32,588 nucleotides of DNA. It comes from Rhodospirillaceae bacterium. Its GTDB lineage: Bacteria > Pseudomonadota > Alphaproteobacteria > Rhodospirillales > UBA2165. The translations under genes and the position numbers were made by a program. The notes under the pieces were generated by a model. That model was not told the DNA's origin, made no database searches, and saw only the letters and a list, made by a program, of their open reading frames with translations. This document shows positions 9,039-17,882 of this stretch, one piece after another (positions within the stretch are counted from its first letter, which is position 1; every line of letters starts with the position of its first letter). Where the stretch lies: contig JABHAA010000005.1 in the NCBI GenBank assembly GCA_018674495.1, positions 1 through 32,588 of the forward strand, read 5' to 3'.

Positions 9039-10165
9039 GAGCCTAGTACCTCGCACAACAGTTCCACCGCCGCTATCTGGTCGGCGATCAGCCCGTCCAT
9101 GTAATCGTTGGGCGTTGCCAGCCCGGTTTGCGCCGACATCTTGGCAGGGCCGCGGCCGAAGCCACAGGGCGCGGCGACGCCGAAATCGGGTATGTGTGTT
9201 TTGATCAGCTCCATTTGGCGGCGCATACCGCCGTCTTCGTGCAGCGCGTGGATCAACCCCATATAGACGCGGGCCCCGCCGGTCTCCAAATCCGCCAGCG
9301 GCGCCACATAGGCTTCGGTGGTACCGGCCACCGTCGGCATATGCAGGAAATCCACCCTGCGTCCCGACGCCGCCACACCGGCGTTGCAGAGTAGCACGCA
9401 GCCGGTCAGATCGGCGGGCTCGCGCACCGGCCAGCCGGTGGCGGTGCCATAGCAGGCATGGTAGCCGAGCTGCACTTCGGCCGGGATGTGGGCGGACACC
9501 TCGCGCGCCGGTGCGAACAGATCATCGACAATTTTCTGAACCTCGGGCGTAACGCCGCCAGCCTCGGTTAGGGCTTTTTCGATGACCGTATCCTCGATGG
9601 CGCAATCCCATTGGATAGCCAGATCTTCGTGCGGGATGTTTTCGAATATTTTGGTCACTTCGTGATGGAGGGATTCGGTAAACCCATCGCGGATTAGCGG
9701 ATAGTCTTCGGCGTCCGGGAAAAACAAACGGATTGCACTGGCGGTCAGGGGGATCGAAACCTGGAAGCGGACACCTGCGGGAATGACGCCTTGATCGCGC
9801 AAAGTCTTGAACACAAAGTAAGAATTGATGGCGTCTCTGGCATACCCGAGGCGCCAGCCGGGATCGCCGAACTTCACCTGTTTGACGCCCGCCTTGACCT
9901 TGAATATCCAGCGGGAATTGGTGCCCAGCTGCAGGCTGCGCCAAGCCTCGACGCCGTGCTCGTCGATGGGCCGCTCGATAGTTTCGATATCGGGGTGGCC
10001 ATGGAAAACCCGGTAAGCCAGCTGGTTGATCCAATAGATGCGCTCGCCAATTTCGCCGTCCGGGATGAACGGCAGATGCGGCCCGAGGGCTGGGCCAACG
10101 GCGCGGAAAACCTGTTCGGCAGTGTCGTAGGGAATGCTCCCCACAAGCAAAAGATCGTTGGACAT
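9035..10165 (-). CDS. MetE/UROD-fold protein (cobalamin-independent methionine synthase-like)
   Basis: A 376-residue protein with features of the UROD/MetE TIM-barrel superfamily. It starts LLVGSIPYDTAEQVF and carries YHACYG (His236, Cys238) and APCGFGRGP (Cys334). The His-x-Cys plus distant Cys layout resembles the zinc site by which MetE activates a thiol. It is far shorter than full MetE and lacks its N-terminal half. By family knowledge such proteins transfer methyl groups between a donor and a thiol, but substrates are unknown and I do not assign a reaction. AAGGGG just before the ATG is the ribosome site. It lies 26 bases after the secreted-protein gene and probably shares its transcript. 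Confidence 0.6.
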   Translation of the reverse strand: MSNDLLLVGSIPYDTAEQVFRAVGPALGPHLPFIPDGEIGERIYWINQLAYRVFHGHPDIETIERPIDEHGVEAWRSLQLGTNSRWIFKVKAGVKQVKFGDPGWRLGYARDAINSYFVFKTLRDQGVIPAGVRFQVSIPLTASAIRLFFPDAEDYPLIRDGFTESLHHEVTKIFENIPHEDLAIQWDCAIEDTVIEKALTEAGGVTPEVQKIVDDLFAPAREVSAHIPAEVQLGYHACYGTATGWPVREPADLTGCVLLCNAGVAASGRRVDFLHMPTVAGTTEAYVAPLADLETGGARVYMGLIHALHEDGGMRRQMELIKTHIPDFGVAAPCGFGRGPAKMSAQTGLATPNDYMDGLIADQIAAVELLCEVLGS

Positions 10166-10182
10166 GATTTCCCCTTATGTTG

Positions 10183-10194
10183 TGATAATTATCA
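10183..10194. repeat. 12-base perfect palindrome
   Basis: TGATAATTATCA reads the same on both strands and overlaps the stop codon of the secreted-protein gene, just upstream of the MetE-like gene start. It is A/T-rich against a G/C-rich background. It could be a small operator or chance; there is no second copy in view. Confidence 0.35.
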
Positions 10195-10959
10195 GCCGCC
10201 CGGACGCAGTGATTTCCAGACTTTTTGCGTGGTGCCGCTTATCAGAATATCGTGCTGGTTGCCCAGGCAGGACCGCAATCCCGGCGTCCGTTCCGTGCGA
10301 AGCTGGTAGCGGCATTCATCCAGAGCCCGGGATAGCAAACGCCTAGTTACCGCCGATCTTGCCGCGCTCGAGGCCGCCCGGGCCGGCGCGATTGCACTTG
10401 CACCGACAGGCGCTGAATGGGGTAACCGGTTGATCATCTGGTTGAGGATATCGCTGGCCGACAAGGTAACGTCGCCCCGGATCGCGCCCTCGGCGGCGGG
10501 GCGCAGCGGGCCGATATAGCGGGCAATCTCGGGCTCGCTCAACGGATTGGCATCGCCCGATACGGCCACCGGCAGAGCTGATGCCATAGCGCCGACGCTC
10601 AAGTGCACCTGTCCGGGCCGAAGCCCCAAGGCACGCACCGTGGCTTGGGCCAGGCTGACCGACACAGAAGTAAATCCACGCACGGAAGTCATCTTGACCA
10701 GACCCGCGACGGATACGGATTTGCCGGCGCCGGTCAGCGCAATCTCGGTCCCTTGGGCCGGAAGGTACGCGGTGCCCGGCTCCGGCGATTTTCGGTGTTG
10801 TTGCAGGCAGACGGCGGACACCTCCGCCCGGCAGACGCCGCCCTCGCACGTTAACGGGATCGGCTGTGCCGCGGCCACCAGCCCCAATATCTGCGGCGCG
10901 GCGTGGGCGGGCGCAAATGCGAACATGGCGACTAATAAGGCTGCTGATTTCAAGACCAT
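10192..10959 (-). CDS. Secreted protein of unknown function
   Basis: A 255-residue protein I do not recognise. It has a clear Sec signal peptide: MVLK, then a hydrophobic core, then AHA before Ala21 as the likely cleavage site. The mature part is rich in Ala, Ser and Val. It carries three N-terminal Cys (38, 43, 51) and two near the C terminus (DECRYQL and LRSCLG), which could form disulfides in the periplasm. No transmembrane helix follows the signal. GAGGG upstream of the ATG is a plausible ribosome site. It heads a two-gene minus-strand unit with the MetE-like protein. The reading frame is supported by the signal peptide and by the neighbour's spacing; competing frames on either strand look like shadows. 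Confidence 0.65.
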   Translation of the reverse strand: MVLKSAALLVAMFAFAPAHAAPQILGLVAAAQPIPLTCEGGVCRAEVSAVCLQQHRKSPEPGTAYLPAQGTEIALTGAGKSVSVAGLVKMTSVRGFTSVSVSLAQATVRALGLRPGQVHLSVGAMASALPVAVSGDANPLSEPEIARYIGPLRPAAEGAIRGDVTLSASDILNQMINRLPHSAPVGASAIAPARAASSAARSAVTRRLLSRALDECRYQLRTERTPGLRSCLGNQHDILISGTTQKVWKSLRPGG

Positions 10960-11021
10960 GACGATACCCTCAATTACCCGTACCCAGTTTACGCTCTAGC
11001 CGTGTTGCAAGAAAAGAGGAT

Positions 11022-11930
11022 TTAGCCGAGCGCGCCGAATATATCGTCGCCGAGATTGGCGCGGGCGCCGTCCAGGACGGGCTGCACGGCGTCTTCGAAC
11101 GCGGCGCGCTCGGCATCGCTTAAGGATAGCGGCTGTATTCCCTCGGCAGCCAGGCGTTCCATCATGTCCGCATCTTCGGCCACCGCAAAGCCGCGCTGGG
11201 CCTTGGTGGCCAGGGCGGCGGCGGCATCCACCGCGGCCCGCACATCATCGGGCCAGCCATCGAATGCCGCCTTGTTGCATAGCAAAAGCGACACCCCGAA
11301 GAGATGTCCGGACAGGGTGAAATAGGGATGATGTTTGTGCACATCGAATTGGAACGAATTGGTCAACGGATTTTCCTGGGCGTCCACCTGGCCGGATGCC
11401 ACCGCCGCCGGATAATCGGCCACGTCGATAAACTGCGGCGCAAATCCCAGCGCCCGAAAAGCGCTTTGGTGCAATTCCGAATTCATCGAGCGGATAGAAA
11501 GACCCTGGCAATCAGCGGGGGCGCGCAAAGGCCGGGCGTTGTTGGAGAAATGACGAAAGCCGTTGTCCCAGAAGGCGAGCACCCGAAAGCCAGTATTGGC
11601 GGCGAAACGGTCTTTCAAGAGCGCCCCCAAATCGCCATCGAGGGCGGCGTAGGCCGCGTCCCGGCTTTCGATCAAAAACGGCACGTCGAAGACGCCCACT
11701 TCGGGCACCCGCGCGGCCAGATAGCTGGACGCGAAATAGCACATGGTCAGATCACCCGCCTCCACCAGACCCAACAGGTCCGCTGCCTTGGCGCCGGGCG
11801 TCTCGGTGATATTGGGATGGAGGTTGAAGGCTGCGTGCGCGCCAAGCGCTTCGCCAAACAGGCGAGCGGCCCTGGTATGGACCGAGGCCTCTCCCTGGTA
11901 GCGGCCAAATTCGATCTTTGCCAACCCCAT
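11022..11930 (-). CDS. TRAP-type (DctP family) substrate-binding protein without signal peptide
   Basis: A 302-residue protein homologous to solute-binding proteins of TRAP transporters. The family signature is plain: GLSIRSMNSELHQSAFRALG with Arg147 as the conserved carboxylate-binding arginine, then VASGQVDAQENPLTNSFQF and YFTLSGHLFG. The first beta-strand (KIEFGRYQG) begins at residue 5, so there is no room for an export signal. The ATG overlaps the glcB stop by one base (TAATG), which indicates translational coupling; an upstream start would lie inside glcB. No DctQ or DctM membrane gene is nearby. It may be a cytosolic binding protein or a gene that lost its leader. Members bind C4-dicarboxylates and many other organic acids. 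Confidence 0.88.
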   Translation of the reverse strand: MGLAKIEFGRYQGEASVHTRAARLFGEALGAHAAFNLHPNITETPGAKAADLLGLVEAGDLTMCYFASSYLAARVPEVGVFDVPFLIESRDAAYAALDGDLGALLKDRFAANTGFRVLAFWDNGFRHFSNNARPLRAPADCQGLSIRSMNSELHQSAFRALGFAPQFIDVADYPAAVASGQVDAQENPLTNSFQFDVHKHHPYFTLSGHLFGVSLLLCNKAAFDGWPDDVRAAVDAAAALATKAQRGFAVAEDADMMERLAAEGIQPLSLSDAERAAFEDAVQPVLDGARANLGDDIFGALG

Positions 11931-14101
11931 TACCCGGCGGCAGCCTTGGCTTCACGGCGGCGCGCATGCAGGATCGGCTCGGTATAGCCGTTCGGCTGGC
12001 CTAAGCCCTGGAACACCAGATCCGATGCCGCCTGAAAGCCCACCGAAGAAGCAAAATCCGGCGCCATCGGCCGGTAGCCGGGATCGCCGGCGTTCTGGCG
12101 GTCGACAACGCCGGCCATGCGCTCCAACGTTTCGCGGACTTGGGTCTCGGTGCAGATGCCGTGGTGCAGCCAGTTGGCAATATGCTGGCTGGAAATGCGC
12201 AGCGTGGCCCGGTCTTCCATCAGCCCCACATCGGTAAGATCAGGCACCTTGGAACAACCAACGCCCTGTTCGACCCAGCGGATTACATAGCCCAGAATAC
12301 CTTGCGCGTTGTTGTCCAGCTCTTCTTGAATTTCCTGTTCGGACAGATTGGCGCCGCCTAGCAGCGGGATGGTCAGGATGGCGTCGATATCGGCGCGGAC
12401 GCGGCTCATTAATTCATCCTGGCGGGCGGCAACGTCGACCTGATGATAATGCATGGCGTGCAAGGTGGCGGCGGTCGGCGACGGTACCCAGGCTGTGTTG
12501 GCGCCGGCGCGGGGATGGCCGATCTTGGCGTCCATCATTTGCGCCATCTCATCGGGCATGGCCCACATGCCCTTGCCGATCTGGGCGCGGCCCTTGAAGC
12601 CGGTGGCGAGGCCGATATCCACGTTCCAGTCTTCGTAGGCGGCGATCCACGGCTCGCCCTTGATAGCGTTCTTGCGCAAAAATGGCCCGGCGCTCATGGA
12701 GGTGTGAATCTCATCGCCGGTGCGGTCCAAAAATCCGGTATTGATGAACACCACTCTTTCCGCAGCGGCGCGCACGCATTCCTTCAGATTGAGGGTGGTG
12801 CGCCGCTCCTCGTCCATGATGCCGATCTTCATGGCACCCGCCGGCAATCCCAGTGCGCTTTCGACGCGGCCGAAAATCTCGGCGGTGAAGGCCACTTCTT
12901 CGGGCCCATGCATCTTCGGCTTGACCACATAGATCGAGCCGGTGCGGCTGTTCTGGTACGGCCCGGTGCGTTTCAGATCATGACTGCAAATGAGCCCCGT
13001 CATCATCGCGTCCAGCAATCCTTCGGGCACTTCGGCGCCGTCCACGGATACCGCGTCGGTGAACATATGATGGCCCACATTGCGGATCAGCAGCAAACTC
13101 CGTCCCGGCAGGCTGAGCGTGCCGCCGTCGGGGGCGATATAGTCCCGGTCTGGCGACAGGCGCCGGGTCATCATGGCGCCGGCTTTTGCAAACGTGTCTT
13201 TCAGATCGCCCTTCATCAGGCCTAGCAAGTTGCCATAGGCCAGCGCCTTGTCTTCGGCGTCCACCGCCGAGATGGAATCTTCCAGATCTTGGATAGTGGT
13301 GATCGCCGCTTCCATGGCCACGTCCTTGACGCCGGCAGCGTGCTCCTTGCCGATGATGTCGGACTTATCGATCTGAATTTCCAGATGCAGTCCGTGATGG
13401 CGGAGCAGGACCGAGGATGGTGCGCCCGCATCACCCACATAACCGGCAAATTGGGCCGGGGTGGCCAGGCCGCTCTCGCCGCCGCCGCCTAAAGTAACGA
13501 CCAGGGCGCCGTCCTTGATGGCATAGGCAGACGCATCCTTGTGGCTAGCGCCTGCCAGAGGCACGGCCTGATCGAGAAATTCAGCGACGTATTTGATGAC
13601 CTTGGCGCCGCGAACAGGGTTGTAGGCGCCGGCGCGGGTGGCGCCATCGTCTTCGGAAATCACATCGGTGCCATAGAGCGCGTCGTACAAACTACCCCAG
13701 CGGGCGTTGGCGGCGTTGAGGGCGAAGCGGGCGTTGGTCACCGGGACAACCAGTTGGGCGCCGGCGATGACGGCGATTTCCGAGTCCACGTTTTCGGTGC
13801 TCACCTGGAAATCGGGACCTTCGGGGACCAGATAACCGATTTTGCCAAGGAACGTCTTATAGGCGTCGCCGTCGTGCGGCTGGCCTTTGCGCTCCAAATG
13901 CCATGCGTCGATTTTGGCTTGCAGATCATCACGCTTGGCCAGCAATTCCCGATTGCGAGGGCCGAGATCGGCGATGATTGTTTCCAGCGCCGCCCAGAAA
14001 GAAGTCGCATCGATGCCGGTTCCGGGCGCGATATCATCCGCCACCAGATTGCTGAGAACTTGGGCAACGGAAAGGCCGCCTATTTGTACCCGTTCGCTCA
14101 T
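11930..14101 (-). CDS. glcB: Malate synthase G
   Basis: A 723-residue malate synthase of the long G form, which condenses glyoxylate with acetyl-CoA to malate and CoA. Typical blocks are [52 protein letters not shown] with [21 protein letters not shown], and the C-terminal [17 protein letters not shown]. Asp630 in that last block aligns with the catalytic base (Asp631 in E. coli GlcB). Length and start (GGAGTGGG upstream of the ATG) are normal. It follows the hydrolase gene by 31 bases and overlaps the TRAP binding-protein gene by one base. Isocitrate lyase and glycolate oxidase genes are not in the window, so the source of glyoxylate is not shown. Confidence 0.97.
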   Translation of the reverse strand: MSERVQIGGLSVAQVLSNLVADDIAPGTGIDATSFWAALETIIADLGPRNRELLAKRDDLQAKIDAWHLERKGQPHDGDAYKTFLGKIGYLVPEGPDFQVSTENVDSEIAVIAGAQLVVPVTNARFALNAANARWGSLYDALYGTDVISEDDGATRAGAYNPVRGAKVIKYVAEFLDQAVPLAGASHKDASAYAIKDGALVVTLGGGGESGLATPAQFAGYVGDAGAPSSVLLRHHGLHLEIQIDKSDIIGKEHAAGVKDVAMEAAITTIQDLEDSISAVDAEDKALAYGNLLGLMKGDLKDTFAKAGAMMTRRLSPDRDYIAPDGGTLSLPGRSLLLIRNVGHHMFTDAVSVDGAEVPEGLLDAMMTGLICSHDLKRTGPYQNSRTGSIYVVKPKMHGPEEVAFTAEIFGRVESALGLPAGAMKIGIMDEERRTTLNLKECVRAAAERVVFINTGFLDRTGDEIHTSMSAGPFLRKNAIKGEPWIAAYEDWNVDIGLATGFKGRAQIGKGMWAMPDEMAQMMDAKIGHPRAGANTAWVPSPTAATLHAMHYHQVDVAARQDELMSRVRADIDAILTIPLLGGANLSEQEIQEELDNNAQGILGYVIRWVEQGVGCSKVPDLTDVGLMEDRATLRISSQHIANWLHHGICTETQVRETLERMAGVVDRQNAGDPGYRPMAPDFASSVGFQAASDLVFQGLGQPNGYTEPILHARRREAKAAAG

Positions 14102-14132
14102 ATTAAAATTCCCACTCCATAATACATGTTCG

Positions 14133-14792
14133 TTATTCCGCCGCTTCAGCGTGCTTGCCGGCGATGCGGATAATCTCGTTGCCCGAGGTGACCGTGCCGA
14201 TATTGTTGGCGACGGTTTTTAACGTCGCGGCGTGCAGCTCGGCGTCCGATGCGCCGACGCATTCTTCCGGCACCACAATGTAATAGCCGTTGAAAAAGCC
14301 GTCGCGGATGGTCGAGTCGACGCAGATATTGGTGGCGACGCCGGTCACGATCAGCGTCTTGGCGCCCTGGCCGCGCAAATAGTCGTCCAGCCGGGTGCCG
14401 TGAAAAGCGCTGTAGCGGTGCTTTTGGATGATGATCTCGCCGTCGTGCGGCTGCATCTCGTAGAAATCGGCGCCCCAGGTGCCTTCCGAGCACAAGACAG
14501 GCTCGTTGGCGCCCTCTTTAAGACCCGGCAACACCTTGGCCACGTGGCTGTCGGACAGGTATTTGTGGTCATAGATGGCGACGATCCAGACCACCGTCAT
14601 GCCGGTATCACGGGCTAGGTTGACCAGCTTGTTGATATTGTCGGCGATAGGCTTGGAAGCGCTCATATCGGCGCTGCGGGTACGGTTGAGATAGCCGCCC
14701 TCGGCGCAGAAATCGTTCTGCATATCGACCACCAACAACGCCGTGTGAGCAGGGTCAAGCTGATCGTCCAAATCGGTCAGTATGGTGCGCAT
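14133..14792 (-). CDS. Isochorismatase-like cysteine hydrolase
   Basis: A 219-residue enzyme of the isochorismatase superfamily. The family's catalytic triad is complete: Asp23 in [10 protein letters not shown], Lys124 in [11 protein letters not shown], and Cys157 in [15 protein letters not shown]. The [12 protein letters not shown] segment and a cis-peptide-type GVATN are also standard. The triad Cys points to an amide or imide hydrolase (carbamoyl, ureido or nicotinamidase-like), because true isochorismatases lack it. I start at MRTILTD because AGGGAAGG lies about 8 bases before that ATG; ten further codons upstream are open. It is the first gene of a minus-strand unit with glcB and the TRAP binding protein, so its product could be connected to glyoxylate, but that is inference. 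Confidence 0.9.
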   Translation of the reverse strand: MRTILTDLDDQLDPAHTALLVVDMQNDFCAEGGYLNRTRSADMSASKPIADNINKLVNLARDTGMTVVWIVAIYDHKYLSDSHVAKVLPGLKEGANEPVLCSEGTWGADFYEMQPHDGEIIIQKHRYSAFHGTRLDDYLRGQGAKTLIVTGVATNICVDSTIRDGFFNGYYIVVPEECVGASDAELHAATLKTVANNIGTVTSGNEIIRIAGKHAEAAE

Positions 14793-14913
14793 GGATTGCC
14801 TTCCCTGGTTGAGCTTCGCCACGCCCGACTGTAGCGAATGGGCATTGTGGAGTCACGCCATCCGCGCCATTCTAGGGGCGGAAATCAAGGAACAATGCAT
14901 TGGGAGAGGCACC

Positions 14914-15816
14914 ATGGATGACCTAACCGGCGAGATCGTCTATCAGTCCTACACCGCCGAGCAATTGACGGCGCAAATGGCAGTTCATACCACGGTCGAA
15001 AATCTGGGCGGCTATATGGCGGAAAGTGCGGCTCTGGCGAAGGCGGCGCTGGATCAGGTTTCAGGCCAATTCGACATCGCCTATGGCGCCGACGATGTGC
15101 AGAAGCTGGATATCTACGCGCCCGATGGCGCCGATAAGGCGCCGGTGCTGATCGATATCCACGGCGGCGGCTGGACCCAAGGCACCAAGGAAACCCGGTC
15201 CTTGCCGGCACCGGCCATAAATAAGCGCGGCATCATCTGGGTGCCCATCGATTACGGACTGGCCCCCGACTACACCATGAGCGGCATCGTCGATCATGTG
15301 CGCTCCGCCGTTGCCTGGGTATACAAAAATATTTCCCAATATGGCGGTGATCCGGATCGCTTGTTTGTGTCGGGCAACTCCGCCGGCGGGCACCTCACCG
15401 GCACCACGGTGATGCCCGGCTGGCACGGCAAATTTGGCATTCCCGACAATGCGGTCAAAGGCGCCTGCGCTATGTCCGGGGTGTTCGATCTGGAAGCCTT
15501 GGTCTGCGCCGCCTCAGGCCCCAACGATGCCTTAAAAATGGATTTGGACGAGGCCAATGCCAACGCGCCAATCCGCCATCTGCCGGAGGCGGGCATTGAG
15601 CCGAGCCAGGCGCCGGCCTTGGTCATCGCCTACGGCGAGCCGGAGCTGGACGAGTTCAAACGCCAGTCCCGCAGCTTCGCCGCCGCCTGGCGGAAAGCGG
15701 GGTTTGGCGTTACCGAAATTCAGGTGCCGGGCGCCCACCATTTCGCCATGTCGCGGGAGTTCGCCAACTCGGGCGGCGAATTGCACGCAGCGGTCATGGA
15801 AATGATCGGCGTTTAG
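14914..15816 (+). CDS. Alpha/beta hydrolase (esterase/arylformamidase-like)
   Basis: A 300-residue alpha/beta-fold hydrolase. The oxyanion-hole motif HGGGW is at 83-87, the nucleophile elbow is GNSAGG with Ser156, and the catalytic histidine is in GAHHFAM (275-276). This is the HGG-type esterase group that includes kynurenine formamidase-like and carboxylesterase enzymes. There is no signal peptide, so it is cytosolic. GGGAGAGG about 5 bases before the ATG sets the start; the frame is open further upstream without supporting residues. The gene is divergent from the isochorismatase-like hydrolase and convergent with the cyclic-nucleotide-binding protein (12-base gap). The natural ester or amide substrate is not known. 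Confidence 0.87.
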   Translation: MDDLTGEIVYQSYTAEQLTAQMAVHTTVENLGGYMAESAALAKAALDQVSGQFDIAYGADDVQKLDIYAPDGADKAPVLIDIHGGGWTQGTKETRSLPAPAINKRGIIWVPIDYGLAPDYTMSGIVDHVRSAVAWVYKNISQYGGDPDRLFVSGNSAGGHLTGTTVMPGWHGKFGIPDNAVKGACAMSGVFDLEALVCAASGPNDALKMDLDEANANAPIRHLPEAGIEPSQAPALVIAYGEPELDEFKRQSRSFAAAWRKAGFGVTEIQVPGAHHFAMSREFANSGGELHAAVMEMIGV

Positions 15817-15828
15817 CGCCTCAGGTTT

Positions 15829-17754
15829 TTAGGAATCGGCGGAGCTGAAGCTCGCATCGCGCATGCGCTGCACCATCATGCCAACCAGACGGCGCAGCAC
15901 CGGATCGAATTTCTGCAACCGTTTGAGGCGAATTTCCAGCTCTTTGGATGGAATGACCGTGACCGCCGTCTTGGTGGCGGCGCGGGCCGTTGCCATGCGC
16001 GGCTCCGAATCGATCAGAGCCATTTCGCCGATGATCGCGCCTTGGCCGACCTGGGCGATTACCACATATGCATCGCCGGGCTTTTTGATGATATCGACGG
16101 TGCCGGTCAGGATCAGATAGGCGGCATCGCCAGGCTCGCCCTCGGAAAATATTACATCGCCTTCTCCATATTCGCCCCGCGCCAGGGGCTGATCGGAAAC
16201 GCCCTTGGCGTCCTTTTTGCCTTCCGGCACCGGGCGCTCGCCATTCGCGGCGGGCTTTGGCGGCACAGCTTTTTTTGCCGCCGGCTTCGCCGGTGAACTG
16301 GCGCTCGATTCCTGATAGGCAATCAACAGATCATAGATGCGCTTGCCGAAACGCTGACGCCATTCTTCGGGCAGGCCGGTCTTCAACAAACGATCACGAA
16401 TGCCGGCAGCTGCGGTGACGATCTGTTCCGGCCCGGCGCCATATTCCACCAACTGGCCGACCGAGGTTACGCCGGCCAGGAGATTGGCGAGACAGGCGAT
16501 GATATGATCCTGGGAGCGGGCGCCGAAGCCGGTACCGCACAGATCCAAAAGATAGCCGAGCTTGGAGGCAATGGCCGGAAGAAGGAAAATCATATTGTCG
16601 ATAGCTTTTTCGAAACTTTCGTCTTCGAATTCTTCGCGGAGTACGCTTTTGGCGCGCTGGGTGGCGGCCTCGCAAAGGGGGCCGGCATTGTTGAACAATT
16701 TATGGCCGAGCATTTCGCGCATCAATTCGCGAAACGCATCCTGCTCGTCCTCGCGGGCGCCCTTGGTCAATGGCGATATGCCGGCGAGCGAACGCCCGAC
16801 CTTTTCCATCAGCACCTTCTGAGTCCAGGGCATATCCTTGGATCCCATCAGGGCGCTCAATCGCTCCAGGGGCGCCGAGGTATCGTCGCTGATGGAATAG
16901 GTACCGGCGCAGATTTTCACCATGGTCTGCAAAGCGCTCGCCAGATTGCGCTGATAGCCGAAGATCTCCTGGACCGCTTCGGAGCCGTCCAATACTTCGG
17001 CCATAGCCTCGTCGAGATAGCGGAGCCCGGCGGCGTCCGCGGTTTTCTCGGCGAGCCCCACAGACACCAAAAGCTTACCTTCCCAATCGGCGGACTTGGC
17101 GATACGCGCCGCCAGCGCGCCCCTTACGATAAAGCCCTGAACGCCTTCATCTTTTTCCTTGGCCGCCGCGTCGATCACTTTTTTGATGCCGCCGTCTTTG
17201 AACAGTGCCTGGTAGCTGCTGAAATCCTTGTAGGTTTCGGCGCGGCCCACCATCTGATCGACGATCTTGTCCAAGAACTTCATACTTTCCAGGGGCTTCT
17301 TGCCGGTCTTTTTTGCAAAAATTCCGCCGATGCATTGGGTGGCCTGATTTAGCAAATCATCGTTGCGCTTGAGGGTGCGGATATTGGTCAGATCATGCAG
17401 CAATTCCAGGGGCGTCAGCGCCTGCTCATCCAGATATTGGCGCAGGAGGCGGCTAAGAAGGAGGCGCGCTTCGGGTTTGTAGAAATCGTCCAGCGCCTCG
17501 CACAGCGGCGCATCCTCCACCGGCGTAATTGTAACCGCCTTATCGGCGCGCTCTCCGGCCTCTTCGTGCCAGACCAGAATTTCCTTGGCCTGGCCCCGGT
17601 CCTCGGTCACCTTGGCGGCACTGTATTTGTCACCGGCCAGCAGATTCTGGGCTTCTTCGATAGCGCGCAATTTACTTGGCGCGTCGGTGAAGATGGTCCA
17701 ACGACCGTCTTCTTCTACGTGGACCTCAAATCGTACTTGGAAACTGTCGGCCAC
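15829..17754 (-). CDS. Cyclic nucleotide-binding domain protein with long helical middle region
   Basis: A 641-residue cytosolic protein. The N-terminal 60 or so residues form a small alpha/beta module (FEVHVEEDGRWTIF, then a helix and a second strand) of a kind I associate with alphaproteobacterial proteins. Residues about 70-475 are helical and match nothing I can name. An Ala/Pro/Lys-rich linker follows (about 478-510), then a Crp/Fnr-type cNMP-binding domain (about 530-625). Its phosphate-binding cassette, GEMALIDSEPRMATARA, keeps Glu577 and Arg586, so it should bind a cyclic nucleotide. No DNA-binding helix or membrane helix follows, so it is not a Crp-like regulator. The start is a GTG chosen by an ideal AGGGAGGA; a GTG eight codons upstream is the alternative. 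Confidence 0.8.
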   Translation of the reverse strand: MADSFQVRFEVHVEEDGRWTIFTDAPSKLRAIEEAQNLLAGDKYSAAKVTEDRGQAKEILVWHEEAGERADKAVTITPVEDAPLCEALDDFYKPEARLLLSRLLRQYLDEQALTPLELLHDLTNIRTLKRNDDLLNQATQCIGGIFAKKTGKKPLESMKFLDKIVDQMVGRAETYKDFSSYQALFKDGGIKKVIDAAAKEKDEGVQGFIVRGALAARIAKSADWEGKLLVSVGLAEKTADAAGLRYLDEAMAEVLDGSEAVQEIFGYQRNLASALQTMVKICAGTYSISDDTSAPLERLSALMGSKDMPWTQKVLMEKVGRSLAGISPLTKGAREDEQDAFRELMREMLGHKLFNNAGPLCEAATQRAKSVLREEFEDESFEKAIDNMIFLLPAIASKLGYLLDLCGTGFGARSQDHIIACLANLLAGVTSVGQLVEYGAGPEQIVTAAAGIRDRLLKTGLPEEWRQRFGKRIYDLLIAYQESSASSPAKPAAKKAVPPKPAANGERPVPEGKKDAKGVSDQPLARGEYGEGDVIFSEGEPGDAAYLILTGTVDIIKKPGDAYVVIAQVGQGAIIGEMALIDSEPRMATARAATKTAVTVIPSKELEIRLKRLQKFDPVLRRLVGMMVQRMRDASFSSADS

Positions 17755-17758
17755 GTAT

Positions 17759-17766
17759 TCCTCCCT
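17759..17766 (-). promoter_or_regulatory. Ribosome binding site deciding the GTG start of the cNMP-binding protein
   Basis: On the minus strand this reads AGGGAGGA, 4 bases before the GTG at 17754-17752. The frame also has a GTG at 17778, but that one has no such site upstream. Confidence 0.7.
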
Positions 17767-17882
17767 CAAGCGTTGCACTTATTATTTTAATGTGATGATG
17801 CAAAGCCATTGTCGAGCAAAATAATTTCCTTATTGTGAACAGCCGTCAAGAATTGTCGAATCATTTGAGATTGGAAATGTCC

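Noticed and set aside
15829..17754. Crp/Fnr-type transcription factor.
   Set aside because: The nucleotide-binding domain is at the C terminus and only a short helix and tail follow; no helix-turn-helix is present.
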